This document shows positions 46,401-56,746 of a stretch of 64,000 nucleotides of DNA, piece by piece. The position numbers were made by a program, and so were the translations under genes. How positions within the stretch are numbered: position 1 is the first letter of the stretch; every line of letters begins with the position of its first letter. This stretch comes from Rotaria macrura (Eukaryota > Rotifera > Eurotatoria > Philodinida > Philodinidae): assembly GCA_900239685.1 (NCBI GenBank), contig OENT01000454.1, positions 50,681-114,680 of the forward strand, given 5' to 3'. A model generated the notes under the pieces. It was not told the DNA's origin, did not search any database, and saw nothing but the letters and a program-made list of their open reading frames with translations.

Positions 46401-47964
46401 TTCATAGATCAAACAATTTGATCACTGTTATTGAAACGTAGCTGCCCAACAATCTAACTTAAGTTCCATGCCATATGTTGGACTACTTGGTAGTTTTATG
46501 TAAATTACCTATGACAATCATTAGTGACGAACATCATAATCACAACAGTATGATCACTAGCCAACAGCTAGGTTAGCTGTAAAAACATGTTTCTAGATTT
46601 AGGTAAATACTCATCAATCAATTTTGTGTAGTGCATCTGTTTGTAACATAACTCCACACATAGTGCAAATCAGAATGATAAAATGAGCCCTGTTAAATTA
46701 TGATTGATTTGGTTTTCACCGTATATGAAAAAGTTACAGTGTTCAAAGTTCCACGCTTACTAATTATCGTTACTACTGAAATAACATCTACTTTTTCTGC
46801 ATATCATTAAAAAGATGATGATACAGAAAGTATTCTTTTAACTATACATGTTCTGAAACTAGAAACTAAATCATCGATTCCGTAATCTTTTTTTCATGAT
46901 CTAGTGAGAAAACGAATTCCACACTATTTGTCGAATTATCCCCCAACATCCAAACACCGATTATATCTAAATGATAAGATTTATAACTTAATTAATTTCA
47001 ACATAAAATGCTATTTCAAATGATGAATCTCAGTTGTTTCTCTATAGATAGCGTAAGAAAATAAATGCAATAGGCAAGCAAATTAAAAAGGTATGTTTTC
47101 CAAAAGAAACTCTCATAACGGTAGCCAATAGTATTTTTACGTGAACCAATATTTCAAATGAATATTCACTTTTCTGTGAAGAAAGATTATGTCACAGAAA
47201 AAATCTAAAGGTGCTTATCTTTCTGTCTGTCTGTTTGTCCACGTCTCTCATGAAGCACAATGTTATCAATTAGTCTTAATTAATCGCTCTCCTTCGAATG
47301 ATTGGGTATGATGAGTAGAAATGACAGTAAACGCCTTAGTACGGACTGCATACAAAATGCTTTCTGCCATAAAGTACGATGGCGTTTTGCCATCGTATTT
47401 ATGTCGTGTCGTACATGACGATCGCCAGTAACTGTAAACACTCGCTTCCAGTTATATGTGCATGAAATTTTTCTCATGAAACAGAGATGTATTATACTGA
47501 TCCATCATATGAGTATATTGCATAGATTCCGCCGATGCAAAGTCAACTAAACCCTTTACAAACGGTAGATCAGGGCAATTATTACGGATTAGAAATAAGC
47601 ATGCCACAGTTTTCTATAAGTACCGGTGATTATGAAGTTCTTATTTCGTGTGCTATTTGAACTTGTATATTCGAACATATATCTATTTCATCCGAAAGTT
47701 TTTTTTCTATTTAATAACGTTGAGATAGATTCAATTACATTCTATAAGAACTCATTTGCATTTTTCCTGTCTGATACATTCTTTATAAACTCGAAGTCTT
47801 TATTTTCCATTATTGTTCTTGTGAACATGTCAAATTTTATTATAGGCAATAATTCGATTTATGTAATAAAAGCTTTTTACTTTTTCAGATTTATTTTCTT
47901 AATGATAATGCTGACAATTAAATTGTTGTTGCTATCATCACTTTTCTTAAATCAGTACATATAG
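43476..47964. other. Gene-poor stretch
   Basis: No supported gene. A relic near 44465-44560 starts TAGGGTGCACTAATTTC, like the hAT-type ends elsewhere, but has no matching right end. At 47375-47397 a palindrome, TACGATGGC-GTTTT-GCCATCGTA, sits in CGTATACGG-like sequence (about 47355-47455). A 41-codon ATG-started open segment at 47535-47660 may be a first-exon remnant of the decayed gene that follows. Confidence 0.4.
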
Positions 47965-48798
47965 GAAGCTGCTTTCAACCATAATTTTCCTCCGCAAATT
48001 ACATTTACTCTTAACGGTGGTCAAACAATACTGGCAGTCGATGAACTCAATTAGAGTGCTTACCAATCTTCCAATTACAATTCACCACAGCGACAAGATG
48101 CTTTTGTTATGAAAAAAGTTTTCTACGCAGCTCCCGATTCACTCCAATCGCGATACTATGTTCAACTAATTCTATCCTATCCTTCGAATTCTTGCATGTA
48201 TGGAACGCATTGGGAGTACGATGGGAACGTGTACACTGCATTTCCTTCATATTGGTATCATAATTGTAGTACATTCGTATTAGAAAATTATGTGAAACTC
48301 AACTATGAAATGATCCATTCAACGGATCATGCGAAAAGTGAAGATTATTGGTATTGAAATGTACAATGCCAAATTGATGGTGGTAGACAATAGCACTGTG
48401 AAGAGATTTATTTTTCAAAGAATAATGACATACCTTTGGAATCAGTTAAAGTTGTACGTCGAGGTTCGCTCAAGGTGCAAGAAACGACAGGTTACAAAGT
48501 TATATTATCAGGCAAAACCGATGACCATCTATTTAATTCCATTCCCAAAAATTCGTCAAATCGTTGTAGAGATGTTATATTTGGTTTGTTGTACTACTCC
48601 CAATCGTCGATCATAGAAATTGATCAAAGTTCACCTATTGAAATATGGTCCATGACGCAACCACATCGAGTTGACAGTAATGACACAGCAACCCTCGAGA
48701 GGAAACCATCTAGTGACTCTGAATGTAAAGATTGTGTTACATGGACACCAAAACAACTTCATTCGATTCGAATAATTTCTACGAAAGACAGAATCTAA
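47965..48798 (+). pseudogene. Decayed gene of unknown family, three in-frame stops
   Basis: A single frame from 47965 to the TAA at 48796-48798 stays coding-like over about 277 codons but is broken by TAG (48052-48054), TGA (48355-48357) and TAG (48391-48393). No indel is needed to keep the frame. A CATATAG acceptor-like site lies directly upstream. The reading has features of a folded extracellular protein: GTHWEYDGNVYTAFPSYWYH, paired cysteines, NCS and NSS glycosylation-type sites, then IPKNSSNRCRDVIFGLLYYS and a polar Ser/Asp/Glu tail. I do not recognise the family. The first-exon part with any signal peptide was not securely found. It is probably a young pseudogene; programmed readthrough or sequencing error are alternatives. 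Confidence 0.6.
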
Positions 48799-50434
48799 CA
48801 ATTATTCGTTTAAAAAAAAGGAAGGCTAACACTTGTTACAATTTTGAATGGCGGTGGATTCGACATGGATGATCCAAGGGTCTATTCGATTTTTTTTGTT
48901 TAGTACGACATGTCTCTTCGTTGTGGTTCATGTGAGACATTGAATGATCAAGAATAGTTTACTACACCTCTCCCCTGATGTCGAAAATCATTCATTCTAA
49001 CCTATGGTTTCGGAAAGATTAGGATAGCCGAACACACTAAACTACATCCGAACCTTCATCCATGCTCACATTGCTAGATTTGGGCGATTTCATACTAAGT
49101 CAAAGCCTAAATCTAAAGTGAAGTCTAAATTAAACAGAAAATTTTATACGCCAAATTCGAATGCCTTGGATTTCTTGCACCTGTATATAATCTAAAATCC
49201 TCTACTACTGTACAACTATTTCTTATGGTCTGTAATGTGAGAAATGGATAAGAGAATGGTGGAGCACGAGGAGAGAGGTTGGCAGATGTTGAACAGCAAA
49301 AATTCGATTGAAAACTTATGCTCAGTGTTTTCTTCGAAAATATATGTGAGCTCAAATGAAATAGTTTTCCGAACGAGTAGAGTGGCTTTTCAAAATCTTT
49401 TCCGTGGAGGCTCGTTAATTCTTCACTAGCCCTAAGGAAAACGTGCATCCTAAATGTGATTATTTTCCCTGAACCATAGCTCATGTGGCAAAAAACCCAA
49501 CTATTACTTAACTGACGATACTAAAGGATTGTTTTTAAATTATGCTCTAGCATACTCGATTTGTAAACAAACATCAGAGCTAAAATAGATGCTTTTTGTT
49601 TGGCTGCATGTGCCACTGTTGATCTGTAAGTCAGTCTCAGATCACGGACTATTCAGAAGGTCAACGTCACTATTGGTTAGGTTCGACGCTGCTTTTAATG
49701 GGGCGGGGCCGGGTTGTAGATGTGTGGGAATTTATGACCAATAGAATTAAAGCTATATCCATGTCTGAAACTGTAATAGCTATAGTCAATCAATCACTGT
49801 ATTAATGGTTAGTTGATGCGAAACGCCATCATTCAAAGAGCATTCGCAGACATCGATTTCGAGTAAAAGAATAAGTGTTTTATAATCTATGAAAAGTATC
49901 CAAAAAATTGGCAAGTGGGCATGATGAGTTTTTTCGTTCTTTTAAAATATTTCAATGGTAAGGAGGAGAAGGAATACTTAATAGTACAGTAATTGTCAAA
50001 CCGAATGAAAAAAATCTTCATTTCAAAATATTATTCTTTTTAACTATTTTCTTTAAGAAAGAATGAAAAGTCACATTAATGGAAACTATAATAGTATGAT
50101 TGATGAACCAGCTACTATGATTGGAAATTGAGAGCAATGTTTCAAAATGGTGAATACCATGTTGACTCAACGTCAGACATTGAAAGAAGAGAAAAAGTGT
50201 TCTGAATATAGTTGGTAATTGATTGTCTTGTGTTTCATCTAATCTGAGTTATTTCTCTCGGTTAAATTCTATTTGGCTGAATTCTCCTCAACTTTTTTCT
50301 GCAGAGTTAGTTGCTGGTGTCTTGTAATTGTGACAAAGAAAAAGTAATACATAAAATATTCATGAATAAAGTTGATTGAATTTCTTGACAGCAGTTATTT
50401 CTACGACCACTTCTCTCTCGTAAAGATAATAATT
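48799..50434. other. Intergenic stretch
   Basis: No gene is supported. A 119-codon minus-strand frame at 49125-49484 is Ser/Phe/Leu-rich without motifs and overlaps an opposite-strand frame. An isolated GC-rich spot (GGGGCGGGGCCGGG) occurs at about 49700. The region just upstream of 50435 is the 3' flank of the His-rich gene. Confidence 0.4.
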
Positions 50435-51073
50435 TTAATCTCGTGAATGGCTGCGACGTCGCTCATGACCTTCATGGTATTCGTGCTGACGTTCTCTCTC
50501 GAACCCGTGCCCATGCCCATGTCCATGTCTTTCTGGATGGTGTTCATAGTTGTATTGTTCAGGAGAACGGCTGTGTCGACGCTCATTTTCTTGATGATGC
50601 CCACGATTATGGTGATGTCCACGATTGTGATGATGCCCGTATTCGTTCCCTTCGAACTGTTGTGGAGAGTGACCTCGATGATGTTCTTCCCCCCACGGCT
50701 GATGCATCATATTATGTTCACCATAGTTTCCATGAGGTGGCTGTTGAGAGTATTGAAATGGAGGAGATGGACCTGGCCCATAATTATATCCTGGATGCTG
50801 GTAGCCTTCTTGATTGGGATATGGTACCGGATATCCTTGATGAGGATAATTTTGTTGATGGGGATTGTGCGAAAACTGTCCTAGAGAAAGAAGTCAATTG
50901 TTTATGCTGTTCTTATTTGTTTGCAAGCGCACTCCCTTACCTTCTGATGGCCATGGACCTCTATGTTGCTCCTGCTGATTGAAGCCGTGAGGAGGTGCAT
51001 GATGCGCATTGGGTTGTTGATGACCACCAGTAACCCCTTCAACTTTTTCGACTAAACCTTTCAATAATGACAT
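50435..51073 (-). CDS. His/Pro/Tyr- and Arg-rich low-complexity protein (two exons)
   Basis: Exon 51073-50941 and exon 50880-50435 join across a 60-nt intron (GAAG|GTAAGG ... CTCTAG|GACAG) in phase to give 192 residues. The start is the ATG giving MSLLKGLVEKVEGVTGGHQQ; the frame extends upstream without a better ATG. After this short helical N terminus comes a Pro/Tyr/Gln-rich stretch (PHQGYPVPYPNQEGYQHPGY, residues ~56-75, and PGPSPPFQYSQQPP after it). A His/Gly/Arg-rich tail follows with HHNRGHHHNRGHH, HGHGHGH and RRHSRSP/RRRSHSRD. No membrane segment or signal peptide. The chain looks intrinsically disordered. Possible roles are metal binding through the His clusters or RNA/condensate association through the RS-like ends; both are inference. 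Long open frames on the plus strand here mirror its biased codons and are not genes. Confidence 0.75.
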
Positions 51074-52277
51074 CCACAACAAGGCCACGGTAGTAAATCG
51101 ATTGAAACTGTCATCTAAGCAGGATTTTTGCAAAACTTGCTGCTTTTTCTCGAAATAATTATATGGTAAATCTTATTGTCGATATCCATGCGCTAACTGT
51201 GCGAAAAGAAACTAAAACGAGTCCTTCATCCAACACTTCATATGTGAATGTCAAATCATCGAAATCGTTCTATCGACCTACCACTGTTTTCTAGGAGATC
51301 GACTTAACCGTTGTCTTGACAGCTTAAAAAATGAATCTTGAATATGGACAAATCTAGATTTCATGCATACATTTTCTCCGGAGTGTCTTCTATTGACGCT
51401 ACTTTTTTTAAATATCATCAGTAAATTTTCTCTATTGTTAATCTATGGCTTTCTCATCTTTACGGCAGAAAAAATAAATCTATTTCATTTCGCATCTTTT
51501 TTCCAGTCATTGGAAATCTAAAAGTGGTATCAAGGGAACAGCATGATCCCCATCAACTCAAAGAAAGTAAAATTCATGGTAACAATAGACATGTGAAAAG
51601 AAGTGATATGATATTGAGATAGAGTCGAGTAAAAATATTCATATTCTTTATAAATACAGTTTTGCGATACGTTGGCTCGTACTTGCATCGGTCTGCTCTC
51701 AGCACAAGGACAAGTAAAGGCCTACATGTGTATATAGTTAAGAAGAAAGCTTGCATCTATGGACTAGCTCATTATTGATAAATTCACATGATTAGAAGAG
51801 AAGTTATGCAATAGAAGCGAAAAATTCCGCAAACAACATAATGCATCTCATCAAACTAAATGCTCAGGTGATCTGAACGTTAGAGAAGAATTAGTTAAAT
51901 AATTCTTATTTTTCATGTAGGCAATCATAGATAGAATTTAAATTGAAGAAAGAAAAAATGTCTTAATAAAATAATACTTGCTGATTATCAAATCGATAAG
52001 ATCATTCGGTAAACGAAAAACGTTCATTATAGCAATCTTTACAACTCGTTTATAAAATCTACTTACCTAGTTTTTATTGGCATGATCACATCTTGATAAT
52101 GGAAAGAAATAATAGACATTTAGCTATTAACTATTATGGCAGAAAGTTATTAGAAAATCGGTGACTATTATTAATCTGCTACAATATACAAACAGAATTG
52201 ATTGATCAGGATTCATTGCAAAATGTTGTTACTGATGAAAAATGAGTCACTTAATCTCGATGTTATGCATATGATTA
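51074..52277. other. Intergenic stretch upstream of the His-rich gene
   Basis: No gene is supported. A minus-strand GTAAGT donor at about 52064 follows a short ATG-started segment (MPIKT), but no acceptor continues it. A 60-codon frame at 51574-51756 lacks motifs. Confidence 0.4.
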
Positions 52278-52285
52278 GTAATTAA

Positions 52286-52407
52286 CAGGCATCGTAGCAG
52301 ATCCATAAGATATAGGATCGTATGCGTACGTAATGTATGAATAACGTGTAATACACATATTACTTAAGCATACGATCCTACATCTTATGCGTCTGATATG
52401 ATGCCTA
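52286..52407. mobile_element. 122-bp hAT-like foldback MITE with exact 8-bp duplication
   Basis: The element is flanked by identical GTAATTAA octamers (52278-52285 and 52408-52415). Its ends begin CAGGCATC on the left and TAGGCATC on the complement of the right. The two arms match over about 40 bp, including the identical inner block TAGGATCGTATGC. Nearly the whole element is hairpin-forming and encodes nothing. Confidence 0.8.
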
Positions 52408-52952
52408 GTAATTAATCATGATTTTTTTCTGTAGTTTTTCTTGGTTTTAGACAATCATCGATAAATGGTTTCTTATTGGAAATGTTTTACTCTCAGTACG
52501 ATTGATCTCTCAAATTGATACTATTTATATCACTTAGTTGTTTCAATGAATTGGAAGAATCAAATTTGTAGAAGAACCTCTTCATGCCTCATCATAGTGT
52601 TGCTAAATAGAAATCCAAGATTAGCATTTGGAATCTTGTTGGTCCATTGTTTAGTAGACCTCCATTATTGTCACAGAATCTCGTAGGTACCTTTCGATTT
52701 ATTTCATTGTAGAACAAATACTCTCATCTTTCAGTAATAGTTATTTGCAATTGCAAGTGATCTGATGTTTCGATCATTCAATGTTCTAGTAGGATGATAC
52801 TCATACCATCAAAAACCAGTGAAAAATTTTTCGATTCAATGAGATTATCATTCGATTTTTGTACGAAAAAATCAAAACTATAGTGAATTGAAATTTTCTA
52901 AATCCAGAATAATTTTGATTTACAAGATCATTTTTGATTAAAAATTAGCCTT

Positions 52953-53299
52953 ACCCAGGTCGAACAAGCACGGCCGTAAACGACCGTATACGGAGGAATA
53001 CGGCAAAATACATGGTCCAGTATTACGATCGTATATCTCCGTGTCGTATACGGGGAAATACGATGATATACGGAGAGAAAAACGATCGTTTACGGTCCTC
53101 GTATACAAAATCCGTAAACGGTTTCCGTTTTCCACCGTATTTCTCCGTATACGATCGTATTTGCCCGTATACGATACGGCTATAAACGACCGTAATACTG
53201 GACCATGTAGAACGCTAAAATACGACCGTTTACGGTCGTGTGGGGAGCGTATACGGTCGTTTACAGCCGTATACGAAGTCCGTAATCGTCGACCTGGGT
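52953..53299. mobile_element. CGTATACGG foldback element with CCCAGGTCGA ends
   Basis: The 11-bp terminal inverted repeats are ACCCAGGTCGA...TCGACCTGGGT. The arms are saturated with CGTATACGG, ACGATCGTATTT and CGTAAACG units and include the family core AATACATGGTCCAGTATTAC and its complement. It lies inside a tract rich in GATTAAAATCAA-type sequence on both sides (about 52800-53830), so it seems nested in an older AT-rich repeat. No clear target duplication was found. Confidence 0.65.
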
Positions 53300-55149
53300 T
53301 CTATATATAGGTAGAATCTGGATTAAAATCAAGCTGAATTTGGTTAGATTCGTAATTATTCTTGATTTCAAAGATTAGTGTTGATTAAAAATTAAATTGT
53401 CTTGGATCTGGAAAATTTCAATTGACTATAATTTTGATTTTATTGCACAAAAATTTGATGATAATTTCATAGAATCAGAAAATGTTTCACTGGAAAAGAT
53501 CAAAGCTAGAGATTCTTTCCGTGTTTGGAATTTTTTACTCTGTGACTAGCTTCCAAAAGAGAAGCAGGTGAGTTTTTTGATTTTTAATCAATTTTAAATC
53601 AAAAACAGCAAAAAAGGGAAAAAACAACGATTCGATTAAAATGAGAAAAGTTTTAATCTATGCTGTCCTAAATATCAATTAAGGATGAAGCAGTTTCAAT
53701 CAGATTTTCTTGATTTTTATGATTATGTTAATAATTTAGATTTTCCATGTTGTTTGAAACTTAAAATCAATTGATTGTAATCAAGAAAATCTGATTTCAG
53801 GTGATTCACTCTTACTAGCAACACAGAAATTACAACACTACAGACGAATCTTTTTAGATAACTGAATCCGATCTATTCATATTTTCACAACTATTTATAC
53901 TGATTGCTAAGCTGGATTTCTCAACTTGCTGTCCTAACATACTCTCACCTCATCAAAAGACTTAACTACTGATAAGCAGCTAAGTAAAACGTAATATTTT
54001 ATAGTTTCTTCGAAACTGGTAAAATCTGCTTGCTGTCTGGTTAATATCTACTTCATCATTAGAATAGATGGAATGAAACATTTTCTGAGATAGCTTTGCT
54101 TGTCGGAATTCAGATATTAATCTTACAAAGTTTGATTCATGATTTTTCTAACAATCTTAGCATCATGCAGTCTCCACGTTTTGTGCTCACAAAAACGAAT
54201 ACAGAAAAATATGTAAATACATATTTTTTGATTGTTAATAGATCTAAAAGACAAAAACGAGAGATGCAGATGAACTGAAATATGTCTTTCAAATGTGAAG
54301 AAGAAGAAGAAGAATGAGTTGTAAGACAGGTATATGAAGAATCTTGGGTGAGTTATTTTATGGAATTCTGAGCACAGTCGTTAGTTTCATCATTTAAATC
54401 AGAAGAGAAAAACAACGTACTTCAAGACCCACATACTCTCTTCTTTTTCTTTTATTCTGCCAGTCTTATTTTCAGTTTCGATGCATAAGCATCGTCACTA
54501 GCGATGGTGTCCTTTAATTAATGGCTACCGATAGAAAAAAAAATGGACATAAAATACTGACAACTTTTAATCAGCATTGTGCATATGCGTGTAGTTTTTG
54601 GCCATGAGTGTTCGTCAATGTAGAGGAAAGATACGCGTACGTGTCGCTTTGGTTTAGTTTTTCCTTTTCATAATTCACGTATTATGTTTATATTACAGAC
54701 AAAATGAAAATTTTATTTTTCTTTCCTTTCCTGCTTGAGTTCGAATGTAATTGTGGGCGTTAGTAGTCTTTGTTAGAAAAATGTAAATATCAATAGAAGA
54801 ATAATAATTTCATGTTTCTTGGTGGACGCCATCTTCAAATAGAACAACATAGAAATAACAGATTCAAAACAGTAAAAGTTCATATAAAAACTCAATAAAG
54901 TGACAGAAGAGAAGAAAAAAATTATATGTCTACACGCTATCTTTTTTCTATTGATGTATTGATTCTGGAGTTGACTACAATCTAGACAAAGAATCACGAG
55001 TGCACATAAGACTTTCATCGAATCATTCAGATAGATTTTCACTAAAAAAAGATTCACAGTAGGTTACACGTGTTGGTATATAATATTTGATGTTCCTATG
55101 AACGGATTCGACTATTATTTGATGACTAACTTATAATTAGAACCCTTTC
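53300..55149. other. AT-rich stretch with TTGATTTTAATC-type sequence
   Basis: From 53300 to about 53830 the sequence is rich in GATTAAAATC and AATTTTGATT variants on both strands, probably an old degenerate foldback repeat, but its ends could not be fixed. The rest shows short (GAA)n at about 54297 and no supported gene. Confidence 0.4.
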
Positions 55150-55350
55150 GCAACAGCCCAGGAAGACATTTAACGGGCAGAAAAGCGTTTTAACGCGTTA
55201 TTACAGCGTTTAAGATGTTTTAACGCGTTGAAACGTGTTGTGACTAGAATGTGCACTTTTAAATCGTTTTTTACAGTTTCATTGCAAGTAGTTCGGAAAA
55301 AAACGGTTAAAAACGACCTAATTTCAGTTGTTTGGTCAATAAAACCGTTT
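55150..55350. repeat. AACGCGTT/TTTTAACG motif cluster
   Basis: A tract of about 200 bp begins near GCCCAGGAAGACATTTAACG and holds repeated TTTTAACGCG, GTTTTAACG and AACGGTTAAAAACG units. Similar clusters occur at about 57512-57636 and 61655-61770. The CCCAGG start resembles the CCCAGGTCGA family. Confidence 0.5.
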
Positions 55351-55479
55351 TAACGGAAAAATTCTGTTTTAAATTTATAGGTCGGAATACAAAATTGGTG
55401 TATCAATTGATACATCATTTTAATATATCAATCTATAGTCAGCTCGTTCATTTTGTACACCAAGAAGGTGAAATAAAAG

Positions 55480-56123
55480 TAGGGGTGCAACAAATCCAAG
55501 GCCTTGGAATTCGGTGCAAATAGATTTGGATTTGTTCTCGACTGAGATTTGGATTTGGATTTGGGTTTGGGTTTGGTCTTAAATTATCCAAATCTGATGA
55601 GAATTTGCAATAGAAAGTCTCAGAAGGAAGAGAAGAGTATCAATTCTTAGAGGTTGATATAAAATTGTTTGGATTTGGTATAGATTTGGGTTTGGATTTG
55701 GATTTGTGTCTTAGATTTGGATTTGGGATTTGGTCTGTATCATTATGATTAGGATTTGGGTAGGCTTTGGGTTTGGGATTTGGATTTGGGAGTGAGATTT
55801 GGTTTGAATGAGGCACGGGTACAAAATTTGATTGATTTTAGATAGAAAACAAATCCCAAGTCCAAATCCAAATCTAAGACCCAAATCCAAATCCAAGTCC
55901 AAGTCTAAACCCCAAATCCCAAACGTATCACCAATCCCGAATCCCAAATCTAAGCTGAAAAAAGTAATATAAACAATCCTGTGATCAAAATTTAGAAGAA
56001 ATCCACAGCTAGGAACTCAGTTATAACCATAACCCAAATCCAGAAACCAAAACCAAATCCAAGTCCAAATCTCAGGGATTTGGTGACAAATCCCAAATCC
56101 ATTCAAGATTTGTTGCACCCCTA
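55480..56123. mobile_element. hAT-like foldback element with TTTGGA/TCCAAA arms
   Basis: The 644-bp element has a perfect 17-bp terminal inverted repeat, TAGGGGTGCAACAAATC...GATTTGTTGCACCCCTA. It is bounded by an exact 8-bp duplication AATAAAAG (55472-55479 and 56124-56131), the hAT hallmark. The left half is built of GGATTTGG and TTTGGGTTTGG units (dozens of copies), and the right half of the complementary CCAAATCC and CCCAAATCC units, so the single strand folds into one long imperfect hairpin. It has no coding capacity. Confidence 0.9.
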
Positions 56124-56228
56124 AATAAAAGAGAAAGTTCTGTAATACAAGAGTTTGGCAATAAATGGCGATGTCGAAATAATGAAAAACGTACAGTCAT
56201 TTCAAGAATTGTATGTGAATGTGTATGC

Positions 56229-56746
56229 CTATATAACTTCCTTCATCTTCCTCTTGATAGCTTGTTTTAGAATCGTTTTATGTTGTTGTTGGTGAAGATA
56301 TTGACTGACATTACCAATATCTTTGCTAGTGAAATTACAATATTTTTCACTGAAATCTTTGTCAGACATAGATAATGATGTAGTATGTTGATTTATATGT
56401 GAAAAAAAGTAAGAAGAAGAACCTCGAATCTCACGTTAATAGGCTAAAATCTCCTACAAAAGATAATTTGGTAACCTGTGGTTTATTCAAACAATGATGA
56501 ATAACCTCTAAAATAGTTGAATCCAGTGAGAGCTTAACAACAGGCACATCTTTAATACAATTGAAAAATAAACCAAAATATCTAGTGTTTTTATCGAAAA
56601 GAATTTTTTCATTGCTACTTTCGCTGAAGTTGTTCTTTGTGAACGAAGATGAAAACTTTTTCAAGCTTATGCATCTGTATTTACCTTCATTTCTTAAATT
56701 CAACGTACTGAGTGAACAATTATGTTTGTCAAAGTCACAAGATACT
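56229..56746 (-). CDS. 3' part of an unrecognised spliced gene
   Basis: Exon 56746-56435 follows an acceptor (CTTCGCAATAG) and ends at donor AC|GTGAGA. An 85-nt intron leads to acceptor GATTTCAG at 56350, and exon 56349-56229 ends at a TAG. Phases agree (312 and 121 nt). The 5' exon reads VSCDFDKHNCSLSTLNLRNE onward and includes KDVPVVKLSLDSTILEVIHH and KPQVTKLSFVGDFSLL. The 3' exon reads EKYCNFTSKDIGNVSQYLHQ and ends KQAIKRKMKEVI. The Leu-spaced segments (CSLSTLNL, VTKLSFVG) are LRR-like, and the tail is basic and probably helical. I cannot name the family. No 5' exons were found upstream, so it is either a partial gene or one with exons I missed. The phase agreement and splice signals are the main support. 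Confidence 0.5.

Noticed and set aside
50443..50982. 179-codon and 145-codon open frames on the plus strand
   Set aside because: They are mirror frames of the His-rich gene on the minus strand, whose two exons join in phase with good splice sites; their Asp/Val- and Met-rich composition is the complement of His/Tyr codons.
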